DNA of 9,238 nucleotides. It comes from DATLYT01 sp035574455. GTDB lineage: Bacteria; Bacteroidota; Ignavibacteria; UBA10030. Positions 1-6,665 of the stretch are shown here, piece after piece. The notes below the pieces were generated by a model. The model had not been told where the DNA came from and searched no databases. It worked only from the letters and a program-made list of their open reading frames with translations. Both the position numbers and the translations under genes were made by a program. Position 1 is the stretch's first letter. Each line of letters starts with the position of its first letter. The stretch is taken from assembly GCA_035574455.1 (NCBI GenBank), contig DATLYT010000045.1:1-9238 (forward strand). The letters run 5' to 3'.

Positions 1-11
1 CGTCGAGAGAC

Positions 12-85
12 GCGCCTGTAGCTCAACTGGATAGAGCGGCAGCCTACGGAGCTGTAGGTTGGGGGTTCGACTCCCTCCAGGCGCA
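12..85 (+). tRNA. tRNA-Arg (anticodon ACG)
   Basis: A complete cloverleaf can be folded by hand. The acceptor stem 12-18/78-84 has 7 perfect pairs. The D stem is 21-24/34-37, with the AACTGGATA loop. The anticodon stem 39-43/51-55 carries loop CTACGGA, giving anticodon ACG at 46-48. The variable loop is 56-60, and the T stem 61-65/73-77 has loop TTCGACT. The discriminator base is A85 and no CCA is encoded (ACAA follows the acceptor stem), so CCA must be added enzymatically. It would read CGU/CGC/CGA after A34-to-inosine editing. The D and T arms are identical to those of the second tRNA-Arg at 471-544. Confidence 0.96.
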
Positions 86-115
86 CAACATACATTCCTG
101 ATTTCATGAACTCTC

Positions 116-120
116 GGAGA
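116..120 (+). promoter_or_regulatory. Probable ribosome binding site for the zinc-ribbon gene
   Basis: GGAGA lies seven bases before a TTG codon at 128. The only nearby ATG (106-108) is out of frame with the zinc-ribbon reading frame. This purine block is therefore the main support for a TTG start. Confidence 0.45.
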
Positions 121-127
121 ACCTCCC

Positions 128-415
128 TTGCTTCCTGCCGATCTCCAAAAAGTCACACTTGTCTGCCCTTCGTGCAAAAAGGGACTCTCGCTCACGTTAC
201 AGCAAGTCTTCAAACGAGCGAGCGCGCAATGTCCACATTGCAATAGCGAGATTCAATTTCAGGCGGGACAGGTGAGTAGAGTGTTGCAGATGATGAGCGA
301 TGCCGAAAAAGCAGCGAAACGGGTAGAGGAAGTTCGGGCCGACTATACAAAATCTGTGGAACGGTTCAAAGCGGCCGTCGCCGATCTTGTGAAAGCAGTC
401 CGAGTTTCTTCGTAA
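128..415 (+). CDS. Small zinc-ribbon protein with C-terminal helix (hypothetical)
   Basis: This 95-residue protein has two CxxC knuckles, C13-P-S-C16 and C35-P-H-C38, separated by 18 residues. That is the pattern of a small MJ0042-like or rubredoxin-like zinc ribbon. After it, residues about 55-92 are a charged, Ala/Lys/Glu/Arg-rich segment expected to form one long amphipathic helix or coiled coil. I see no signal peptide or membrane segment, so the protein is probably cytoplasmic. The start is a TTG with GGAGA upstream; no in-frame ATG gives a sensible length. It lies between two tRNA-Arg genes on the same strand and could be co-transcribed with them. I do not recognise a named family. Zinc binding is inferred from the four Cys; any nucleic-acid or protein target is unknown. 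Confidence 0.72.
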   Translation: MLPADLQKVTLVCPSCKKGLSLTLQQVFKRASAQCPHCNSEIQFQAGQVSRVLQMMSDAEKAAKRVEEVRADYTKSVERFKAAVADLVKAVRVSS

Positions 416-470
416 ACGCATCCGTAGTCAATCCGCTATGCAACCTAGCTAACTTCGATGCCGTGCTCAT

Positions 471-544
471 GCGCCCGTAGCTCAACTGGATAGAGCATCA
501 GACTTCGGATCTGAGGGTTGGGGGTTCGACTCCCTCCGGGCGTA
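471..544 (+). tRNA. tRNA-Arg (anticodon TCG)
   Basis: A full cloverleaf is visible. The acceptor stem is 471-477/537-543, with one terminal G-U pair (G471-T543). The D stem is 480-483/493-496, and the anticodon stem 498-502/510-514 has loop CTTCGGA, giving anticodon TCG at 505-507. The T stem is 520-524/532-536 with loop TTCGACT, and the discriminator is A544. No CCA is encoded. It should decode CGA and CGG. It shares its D arm and a 22-base 3' block (516-537) exactly with the tRNA-Arg(ACG) block at 57-78, so the two are likely paralogous copies. Confidence 0.96.
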
Positions 545-553
545 CAAACCATA

Positions 554-588
554 ATGAGGTCCCGCTCAACAAGCGGCGGGATTCTCAT
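554..588 (+). terminator. Imperfect hairpin downstream of tRNA-Arg(TCG)
   Basis: Bases 554-558 (ATGAG) pair with 584-588 (CTCAT), and 560-565 (TCCCGC) pair with 576-581 (GCGGGA), leaving a small bulge around 559/582-583 and a ten-base loop. An alternative inner pairing CCGC/GCGG (562-565/573-576) also exists. It sits ten bases after the tRNA, where a terminator is expected, but no T-run follows. It looks like a decayed or weak terminator, or an RNA-processing hairpin. Confidence 0.4.
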
Positions 589-594
589 CTCGAC

Positions 595-625
595 ACTGAA
601 GTTAGCTGACGACACTCACTTCAGT
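595..625 (+). repeat. Short inverted repeat (8 bp arms)
   Basis: ACTGAAGT at 595-602 is matched by its reverse complement ACTTCAGT at 618-625, with a 15-base loop. It lies just before the broken tRNA-Arg fragment and may be part of the same degenerate segment. No function can be assigned. Confidence 0.4.
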
Positions 626-635
626 CGAAATGGAA

Positions 636-710
636 GTTGGGGGTTCTCCGCCTACGTTTCGACATACAGCATTGGAACTTCGGCGGACAGGGACTCCCTC
701 CGGGCGTACA
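636..710 (+). pseudogene. Broken tRNA-Arg 3'-end fragment with interrupted T-loop
   Basis: Bases 636-646 are identical to 517-527 of the intact tRNA-Arg(TCG). Bases 692-710 are identical to 528-546, the following 19 bases. Together they rebuild the T arm, the 3' acceptor strand and the first base or two of flank, 30 matching bases in all. They are split inside the T-loop by a 45-base insert (647-691). The insert begins with TCCGCC (647-652) and contains its complement GGCGGA (682-687), so it can fold as a hairpin. There is no D arm, anticodon arm or 5' acceptor strand before the fragment, so it cannot be a functional tRNA. A tandem-duplication remnant or an attachment-site scar are both possible. 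Confidence 0.7.
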
Positions 711-711
711 G

Positions 712-749
712 AAAAAATCCCACGTTCCTCACGGAGCGTGGGATTTTTT
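712..749 (+). terminator. Strong bidirectional rho-independent terminator
   Basis: AAAAAATCCCACG (712-724) pairs perfectly with CGTGGGATTTTTT (737-749). The stem can extend inward through 725-728/733-736 (including one G-U) to a four-base loop, TCAC. A-tract and T-tract arms make it a good terminator on both strands. It ends the plus-strand tRNA region and lies 22 bases beyond the stop of the minus-strand gene at 772-1488, so it should serve both convergent transcripts. Confidence 0.88.
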
Positions 750-771
750 GCTTCAACGAATTGTCGTAAGT

Positions 772-1488
772 TTATTCTTCTTTTGTGTACACCGAAAAAA
801 GATGCTCCACTTCAGCTAACCCACCCTCCACGAAATACGGCACACCGTCACCCAACGAATGCAGGATCACCACGGCATTCACATTCGCATCTTTATCGGA
901 CGCTTGACGAAGTCGTTCTGCCATCCCCTTGTTGACAATCGAAATCGCCTTGTAGAGTTCAACAAGCTTTTTGAGGTCCCAGTCGGGCTGTTTACCTTGA
1001 CGCTTCAGAAAAAACTGGGCTGTGAGGTACATCGAGACTGAGCGATAAAATGTTTCGAGACCCGACGCAAACGGCAGGTGAAATTGCGCCATCGGTCGGA
1101 GCTTGTCCATGATCGGACAATTACTGGTCACCATGTAGATGCCGATAACCGAGCTCAAACTCTTTTGGAGGGTCGTATCCTTGCTATAGGTACGCTCCTT
1201 TGTTTCCACGGTAACATGCACGGGCTCAAACGAGTTGAATTTCTGAAAGGTTTCAACGACGTTAGAAAGGTTCAACGCAACAGGGCAATACTCGACATCG
1301 GCACCAAGTGGACAATTTTCGCACTGACTAAATTTGAGCTTTGTCCACTCAGGCTTTTGCTCAGGGTAGGATTGTTTTAACTCCAGTGTTTGAGGATCGA
1401 GCTCAATTTCCAACTTCTGCTCCATGCCGGACTGGAACTTAAAATGGTATGCAAACCGCAGCGGTTTGCGTTGTGGTTCAGAAGTCAT
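772..1488 (-). CDS. Conserved hypothetical protein with CxxC-x8-C motif
   Basis: This is a 238-residue soluble protein without a signal peptide or membrane helix. The N-terminus (about 11-45) looks like a beta-hairpin with an acidic ELDPQTLEL strand. It is followed by a Cys cluster, C56-E-N-C59 then C68 in YCPVALNL, with a fourth Cys (C124) in SNCPIMDKLRPMAQFHLP. These four Cys could bind a metal or Fe-S cluster, but that is inference. The C-terminal half is mostly helical. It resembles conserved hypothetical proteins, possibly DUF6901, which I cannot confirm here. The ATG at 1488 has only a weak purine context upstream. The gene lies 83 bases after the receiver-DHp gene and may be the last gene of that transcript or have its own promoter. 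The terminator at 712-749 ends it. Confidence 0.82.
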   Translation of the reverse strand: MTSEPQRKPLRFAYHFKFQSGMEQKLEIELDPQTLELKQSYPEQKPEWTKLKFSQCENCPLGADVEYCPVALNLSNVVETFQKFNSFEPVHVTVETKERTYSKDTTLQKSLSSVIGIYMVTSNCPIMDKLRPMAQFHLPFASGLETFYRSVSMYLTAQFFLKRQGKQPDWDLKKLVELYKAISIVNKGMAERLRQASDKDANVNAVVILHSLGDGVPYFVEGGLAEVEHLFSVYTKEE

Positions 1489-1518
1489 AGAGGCTGATGC
1501 ATCGAGGGCTAGTAATTG

Positions 1519-1537
1519 TCCCGTATAGTAGACGGGA
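1519..1537 (-). other. Small hairpin in the gap between the receiver-DHp gene and the hypothetical gene
   Basis: TCCCGT (1519-1524) pairs with ACGGGA (1532-1537) around a seven-base loop. It is the only clear structure in the 83-base gap 1489-1571. No T-run follows on the minus strand, so it is at best a weak terminator or an mRNA-stability element. The minus strand also reads TACAAT at 1539-1544, which resembles a -10 box, but I find no matching -35. Confidence 0.25.
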
Positions 1538-1571
1538 TATATTGTAGTGGGGCGTTACGAAGGTATATCGT

Positions 1572-2186
1572 TTAACGGGATGATTCAACTTCTGCGGTCC
1601 CACTCCTTTTCATTTCTTCGTCCATATCCTGAATGCGGGCGATCATTTTCTCGCATTGTGCAAGCGCGTTGGAAAGCTCTTCGCGCTGCTCGCCGCTGAG
1701 TTTGGCGTTGGACTTCAACACACGCTCAATCGATTCCCGTGCCGATCGCAATGGACCGAGAAGGTCAATGTACAACATTGAGAGGAACGACCGACGCGTT
1801 TCTTGAAGGGCTCGCTCAGAAGAGCGAGAACGAACAAGTGACCGGAGTCGGGCGACGAGCTCCGTCGCATCGACCGGTTTAACCAGATAATCCTTTGCTC
1901 CAAGTTTGAGGCATTCAATCGCTGTACTAAAATCCGCAAATCCTGTGAGCATCACCACATCCGTTTTGGGGAAGAGCTCATTGAAGAGACGGAGCGCTTC
2001 GATGCCACCCATGCCCGGCATCTTAATATCCATCAGCACAACGTCAAACTCCTCACGTTTCATCCTTCCAAGGGCTTCTTCACCATTCTCAGCGACTTCG
2101 GCAACGAAACCCGCGGTCTCCAACCGCGCTTTCATGGAAAGACGGAGAGTTTCTTCGTCGTCAACAATTAGAATCCGTTCAGGCAT
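1572..2186 (-). CDS. Response regulator: receiver fused to a DHp-like domain lacking the catalytic His
   Basis: A 204-residue protein. Residues 3-120 form a canonical receiver: acidic pair D9/D10, phospho-acceptor D53 in LMDIKMPG, T81 and K103 in VKPVD. Residues about 131-190 resemble the dimerisation/histidine-phosphotransfer helices of a HisKA kinase: FLSMLYIDLLGPL matches FMAMLVHDLRSPL of the kinase encoded just upstream, but the phospho-accepting His is Ile140. The distance from the receiver Lys to this position is 37 residues in both proteins. No HATPase domain follows; the protein ends about 15 residues after the second helix. It can presumably accept a phosphate at D53 and dimerise, but cannot autophosphorylate. 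The ATG at 2186 has an AAGGAAG purine stretch upstream and begins 18 bases after the REC-kinase stop, so the two are likely co-transcribed. There is no DNA-binding domain. Confidence 0.93.
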   Translation of the reverse strand: MPERILIVDDEETLRLSMKARLETAGFVAEVAENGEEALGRMKREEFDVVLMDIKMPGMGGIEALRLFNELFPKTDVVMLTGFADFSTAIECLKLGAKDYLVKPVDATELVARLRSLVRSRSSERALQETRRSFLSMLYIDLLGPLRSARESIERVLKSNAKLSGEQREELSNALAQCEKMIARIQDMDEEMKRSGTAEVESSR

Positions 2187-2204
2187 GGTTGCTTTCTTCC
2201 TTCG

Positions 2205-3332
2205 TTAATGGTGTACTGCGGGTAGAGTAAATCGGAATGTTGTCCACTGATTCTGTTCACTTTCCGCGCTAATGGTTCCTTCGTGTGCCTCGACAATGAG
2301 TTTGCAAATCGCGAGGCCTAGGCCTGTTCCCTTTTGCTTAATCTTGGATGCGGTCGAGACCTGTTTGTAGCGTTCGAACAGCATCGGCAGCTCATGAGCC
2401 GGAATCCCCAACCCCTTATCGCTAATACTAACGCGTACCATGGGTCGCCCTCCGTTCGGCGCATTGTTCATTCGCTCAGCCGAAACGATCACACTGGTAT
2501 CCGGTTTCGCAAACTTCAGTGCATTGCTCAGCAGATTCACCGCCACCTGTTCGATTTTTCGCTCGTCCACATTGACGAGTGGCAAATCATCATCAAAATT
2601 TGTCTTAATTGCAATATTCCGTCGTTGAAACTGCAACTCCATCTGGTTGATGACCCTCCCCAACAGCTCCTTGATGGAGGTCGGTTGCCGGTCTAACACT
2701 ATACTGCCTGCTTCAAACTTCGAGAGGTCGAGAAAATCGTTGATCAATTCTAACATTCGGTGGGAGGATTCTTCGGCCGCGTCAAGGAGTTTGAGATAAT
2801 CCTCTTTGAGAGGTCCTTCCTGACTTACCTCTTTGATAAACTTGATAACGCTTTGGATGCCGGAGAGCGGACTGCGCAGGTCGTGCACGAGCATTGCCAT
2901 AAAGTCTGCTTTCATCCGTTCCAGCTCTGCCTGTGCCCGCTTCAACTGCACAAGCATTCGGGTACGGACGAAGAGTTCTTCGACGTCGATCGGCTTGGTC
3001 AGATACTCGTCAACGCCGAGTGCTAACCCCTTCTCGATGCTCTCGGGGTCTTTCTTTTGCGCCGTCAGGAACACCACAGGAATCTTTGCCGTCTTGGAGT
3101 TCGCACGGAGCCGCTTGAACGTCTCATAGCCATCCATTTCCGGCATCTGGATATCCAGCAGGATGACATCAGGATTTTCCCGCTCCGCCAGCGCAAGGCA
3201 TTCAGCGCCACTTGTCGCACGTAGCATCGTGACCGGCTTACGCTTCAGGGCAAACTCGAGAAGGTCGAGGTTGTCCTCGGTATCGTCAACAACAAGAATT
3301 TTTGGTTCAATGGGTTGGGGAATCACTTCCAT
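2205..3332 (-). CDS. Soluble REC-HisKA-HATPase histidine kinase
   Basis: A 375-residue cytoplasmic kinase with an N-terminal receiver instead of a sensor. The receiver (11-127) has D16/D17, phospho-acceptor D60 in LLDIQMPEMDG, T90 and K113 in TKPID. A short coiled linker leads to HisKA with H150 in MLVHDLRSPL. The ATPase domain has the N box (N270 in NLLSNALKF), the G1 box DKGLGI at 305-310, the F-box-like LFERYKQ and the G2 box GTGLGL at 335-340. All catalytic residues are present, so it should be an active kinase whose activity is controlled by phosphorylation of its own receiver. Its ATG overlaps the stop of the upstream hybrid kinase by one base (TAATG), with AGAGG seven bases before the start. 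That indicates translational coupling and a roughly matched amount of both proteins. It lacks membrane segments. Confidence 0.96.
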   Translation of the reverse strand: MEVIPQPIEPKILVVDDTEDNLDLLEFALKRKPVTMLRATSGAECLALAERENPDVILLDIQMPEMDGYETFKRLRANSKTAKIPVVFLTAQKKDPESIEKGLALGVDEYLTKPIDVEELFVRTRMLVQLKRAQAELERMKADFMAMLVHDLRSPLSGIQSVIKFIKEVSQEGPLKEDYLKLLDAAEESSHRMLELINDFLDLSKFEAGSIVLDRQPTSIKELLGRVINQMELQFQRRNIAIKTNFDDDLPLVNVDERKIEQVAVNLLSNALKFAKPDTSVIVSAERMNNAPNGGRPMVRVSISDKGLGIPAHELPMLFERYKQVSTASKIKQKGTGLGLAICKLIVEAHEGTISAESEQNQWTTFRFTLPAVHH

Positions 3333-6211
3333 TACTTAACCTCTGCAAGTTCCACAGATTTTTCCTGGCCGAGAACCTTTCGAATGGTTTGTCTCAGCTC
3401 GACGTGGGAGATGCTTCCTTTCTTCACAAAGTCTGAGATGTGTGTATTTAATTGTTTCCACTCCGTTTCGGTTAAATCTTTACCCGAGAGAATGACGACG
3501 GGAATTTTCTTCCACTCGGGATGCTGCTGCAGCTCGCGCACAACACCGAAACCATCCATCTCCGGCATGACCAGATCGAGGAGGATGAGCGCGGGCGTCG
3601 AGTTTCTGAGCACTTCCAGCGCCGTCTTACCGTCATGGGCAACTTTCACGGTAAAACCATCTTCTTTGAGCAAACGCTCGATCGCCATGGCAAAGTCTTC
3701 ATTGTCATCGACGACAAGCAAGAACTGATCACTCGATTTACAATACTGTTTGGCTAACGAGAGCAGGCGTGTCGGATCAGTCGGCTTGGCAATAATATCG
3801 ATCGCGCCGAGAGAGATCGCCAACGGCTTATTGTCGATGATCGAGTGAACCACGACGGGGATATCCTTCGTTCGCGCATCCGCTTTTAACTCGCGCAATA
3901 CTTGCCATCCATCCTTCTGGGGCATCATGATGTCCAGCGTAATCAGCGACGGCTTCAACTTCAGTGCGAGCTTGATGCCTTCATCGCCCGAGAGCGCGCT
4001 GGCAACGGAGTACCCTTCGGGCACTAAGTACTTGCGGAGAATCTCGATGGCATCCGGGTCGTCATCGATGCAAAGGATCTGTGCCGATGCGGGTGCTTTT
4101 GCGGCAGAAACTTCTTTGGCAACCTGCTCGACCGGTTTCTTCTTCGGCTCTTCTTTTTTGTACACCACCGTGTCGCCCGCGGGGACATAGACAGGGGGAA
4201 TCGTCAGGATAAATGTCGAGCCTTTGCCGTAGTCGCTTTCCACAACGAGGTCGCCGCCCAACATTCGAGCGAGCCTACGGGAAATCGGAAGTCCCAATCC
4301 CGTGCCCTTGTACTTTCGCGTGTTGCTGCCATCGACCTGACGGAACTCTTCAAACACGATGTTGTAGTGTTCTTTTTTGATGCCGATACCGGAATCCTTC
4401 ACGGCAAACGCAATCATGCCATCTCGCTTCGTCACGTTAACAGCTACTTCTCCCTGGTCGGTAAATTTGGCGGCGTTGCTGAGGAGATTCATCAAAATTT
4501 GACGGACTTTGACAATATCGGTAGACAGTTTAGGAAGATTCGGTTCGACGTATTCCTTGACTGTCAATTTCTTTTGTCGGAAGAGTGATTCTGTGAGCAT
4601 CAGGCAGTTGGAGACAACCGAGGCGACCTCTTCTGTCTCGACGCTCACCGTCATCCGACCGGACTCGAGCTTCGAAAGATCCAGGATATCGTTGATCAGT
4701 TCGAGGAGATGCTTCCCGTTTTTGAGCACTTTTTCGATGGCCATGCGTTGGTCCGGCGTCAGCGGGTCGCCGGTTTGACCGAGCAACACCGAACTAAAGC
4801 CAATGATCGAATTCAGCGGCGTGCGCAATTCGTGGGACATGCTGGAGAGGAAGTCTGACTTCACGCGGTACGCCTTCTCTAGCTCCGCGTTTTTCGAGTT
4901 CAACTCTTCGTTGCGTTTGGCAATCTCCAGCGAAAGTCTGCGCGTCTGCTCATGGTTCATCGCGTTGGCAATGGCGACGCCAATCTGAGGAACAGAATTG
5001 TTGATGATATCTTTCTCGACCTCACCGAACCCCTTCGTCGAACCAAGAACCATGACACCCAACAGCTTATCCTGAAAAAGCACTGGCACAGCAATGATGG
5101 CTTTCGGGTAGATTTCGACAAGACCCGCGGAAATCTCAAACCCCGTCGGCTCGGAGATGTTTGTGACCTCAAGAATCTTTTGCTGGGCAGCACACTCACC
5201 CGGTATTCCCTCCCCAAGTGCCATCGTCTCGACCATCTTGCCGCGTTGCTTCAAGGCATAGCTTGCGGAAAGATTCAAAACCTGTTGATCCTGGTCCAGA
5301 ATGTACAGCGCACCAACCGATGAATCCGTATGAACACACAAGAGCTGCAAACTCTTGGTCTCGACTTCTGCCAGTGTTTCGAGATTGTTGAGCGTGGTAA
5401 TCAGCTCGGAGTATGCCTTCAACCGCGTGTAGTTGTTGCCGAGCATGACGGACATGCGGTTGAAGTCTTCCGCCAACTCACCGAGTTCGTCCTTCCGGTT
5501 CAGCTGAATCGGCTCGAAGTTCCCCTCCATCATCTTCTTCGTGCCTTTCTTCAACAATGCGACCGGCTTGGTGATCGACCGGGTGAGGACAAACCCCAGC
5601 GTGAGTGCGAACAGTGCGACGAGAATGTTGACCAGCTCGACGAAATTCCGCAATTCGACGCTGAGACCCGACGCCAGGCTGATACTTGAGCGTTGCGATG
5701 CGAGCTTGGTTTCGGCAATCTCGCTCAGATACTCGCGCGCGATGGCCAAGTATTGCGTCTCTGCATCCAACCGCGATAGCGCAAGCAATCCATCATTCAA
5801 CTGTTTGTCGCTCGTGGCTTGATCGCGCAAAAGAATTTTCTTATCACCGATGACTTCCATCCATGTAAAGAACAGATCGCGCACCTGCTTCATCCGGTAG
5901 GCAAGACTATCGGAAAGCTGTTTCTGCACGGTCGCTTGCACAACATCAAAATTCTGCCAGCTGGTGCGATAAACGTTTTTTGCCTCTTCCGACCGACGCG
6001 CAACGTACTGATCCACTGCCCGATCGACGTTCACGATTTCCCGACGCAACAGGTTGATATTAGCAAGCACTTCGGTATCACTGGAGGCAACCCTAAAACG
6101 CCCCTCGATTTGGGAGAGGACTTGCAGGGTAAGGATCGTCATCGCGGTCAGGATGACTAACAACAGACCAAAGTTGGCAAGAACTTTCCAGAAGAGTTTT
6201 GATTTAACCAT
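3332..6211 (-). CDS. Membrane hybrid histidine kinase (HAMP-GAF-HisKA-HATPase-REC-REC)
   Basis: Numbered from ATG 6211, this is 959 residues. TM1 lies at about 12-32, a helical periplasmic sensor (four-helix-bundle type) at 33-190, and TM2 at 191-210. HAMP (211-263) has the SITKPV and DELGELAEDFNRM motifs. A GAF-like domain covers about 275-420, then a coiled coil. HisKA has H460 in SMSHELRTPL. The ATPase has N579 in NLLSNAAKF, the G1 box DSGIGI from 606, FEEFRQ, and the G2 box GTGLGL from 636. A charged, Lys/Pro-rich linker joins two receivers: REC1 (D760, K809) and REC2 (D879, K930). It should sense a periplasmic or membrane cue plus a cytosolic GAF ligand and pass phosphate to its receivers. 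There is no Hpt. An in-frame GTG at 6241 would add ten residues. I prefer the ATG because it puts TM1 next to a short basic N-terminus and has GGGAA upstream. Confidence 0.94.
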   Translation of the reverse strand: MVKSKLFWKVLANFGLLLVILTAMTILTLQVLSQIEGRFRVASSDTEVLANINLLRREIVNVDRAVDQYVARRSEEAKNVYRTSWQNFDVVQATVQKQLSDSLAYRMKQVRDLFFTWMEVIGDKKILLRDQATSDKQLNDGLLALSRLDAETQYLAIAREYLSEIAETKLASQRSSISLASGLSVELRNFVELVNILVALFALTLGFVLTRSITKPVALLKKGTKKMMEGNFEPIQLNRKDELGELAEDFNRMSVMLGNNYTRLKAYSELITTLNNLETLAEVETKSLQLLCVHTDSSVGALYILDQDQQVLNLSASYALKQRGKMVETMALGEGIPGECAAQQKILEVTNISEPTGFEISAGLVEIYPKAIIAVPVLFQDKLLGVMVLGSTKGFGEVEKDIINNSVPQIGVAIANAMNHEQTRRLSLEIAKRNEELNSKNAELEKAYRVKSDFLSSMSHELRTPLNSIIGFSSVLLGQTGDPLTPDQRMAIEKVLKNGKHLLELINDILDLSKLESGRMTVSVETEEVASVVSNCLMLTESLFRQKKLTVKEYVEPNLPKLSTDIVKVRQILMNLLSNAAKFTDQGEVAVNVTKRDGMIAFAVKDSGIGIKKEHYNIVFEEFRQVDGSNTRKYKGTGLGLPISRRLARMLGGDLVVESDYGKGSTFILTIPPVYVPAGDTVVYKKEEPKKKPVEQVAKEVSAAKAPASAQILCIDDDPDAIEILRKYLVPEGYSVASALSGDEGIKLALKLKPSLITLDIMMPQKDGWQVLRELKADARTKDIPVVVHSIIDNKPLAISLGAIDIIAKPTDPTRLLSLAKQYCKSSDQFLLVVDDNEDFAMAIERLLKEDGFTVKVAHDGKTALEVLRNSTPALILLDLVMPEMDGFGVVRELQQHPEWKKIPVVILSGKDLTETEWKQLNTHISDFVKKGSISHVELRQTIRKVLGQEKSVELAEVK

Positions 6212-6262
6212 ACGTATGTTCCCAGCGTTGTGAGGCGGCACCTCGTCCTACGGGAGAAGCGG

Positions 6263-6643
6263 CTACGAAGCCGCGCTCAAATATTTCTGAATCAGGCCGA
6301 GGAGTTCTTCGGGATCCATCGGTTTTGTATAATGTTCCACGCAACCCATCGCCATGGTACGCTGTTTATCTTCCGGCTTTGCTTGCGCGGTAAAAGCAAT
6401 GATCGGAATATGCTTGGTCCGATCGTCCGCTTTCAGAATGGGCACAGCGGTCCACCCGTCCATCACCGGCATCTGCATATCCATCAGGATCAAATGGGGA
6501 TTGGTCGTAATCGCTTTTTCGACCGCTTCCTGACCGTTTTCAGCAATTTCGAGCTGAATGTCCAGTCGACTGCGTTTGACAACAAAGCTGACGAGGTCGC
6601 GATTATCTTCATCATCTTCGGCAAGTAACACCACATGACTCAT
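6263..6643 (-). CDS. Single-domain response regulator (CheY/DivK-like)
   Basis: A 126-residue stand-alone receiver with all canonical residues: acidic D10/D11 after AE, phospho-acceptor D55 in LMDMQMPVMDG, T85 in AFTAQA and K107 in TKPMD. It has no output domain. Proteins of this shape act as phosphate shuttles or sinks, or by binding partner proteins such as kinases or motors. A good Shine-Dalgarno, AAAGGAG, lies eight bases before the ATG at 6643. The gene sits 22 bases downstream of the TPR/pseudo-receiver gene and 51 bases before the hybrid-kinase ATG, so it is well placed to be the hybrid kinase's direct partner. The DivK-like rather than CheY-like label rests on general sequence feel and is weak. 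Confidence 0.95.
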   Translation of the reverse strand: MSHVVLLAEDDEDNRDLVSFVVKRSRLDIQLEIAENGQEAVEKAITTNPHLILMDMQMPVMDGWTAVPILKADDRTKHIPIIAFTAQAKPEDKQRTMAMGCVEHYTKPMDPEELLGLIQKYLSAAS

Positions 6644-6665
6644 GAAAGAACTCCTTTGGGGAATG

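Noticed and set aside
636..710. Functional tRNA with an intron in the T-loop
   Set aside because: The region upstream lacks a D arm, an anticodon arm and a 5' acceptor strand complementary to the 3' end, so removal of the insert would not yield a tRNA.
518..769. Plus-strand ORF of 83 codons overlapping the tRNA-Arg(TCG)
   Set aside because: It begins inside the tRNA and runs through the broken tRNA fragment and the terminator; the composition is not protein-like.
630..935. Plus-strand ORF over the terminator and the end of the Cys-motif gene
   Set aside because: It crosses the strong terminator and is antisense to a convincing minus-strand gene.
1906..2208. Plus-strand ORFs antisense to the response regulator and kinases (also around 2334-3129 and 3315-5822)
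   Set aside because: They lie wholly opposite well-supported domains with conserved catalytic residues, and have no motifs of their own.
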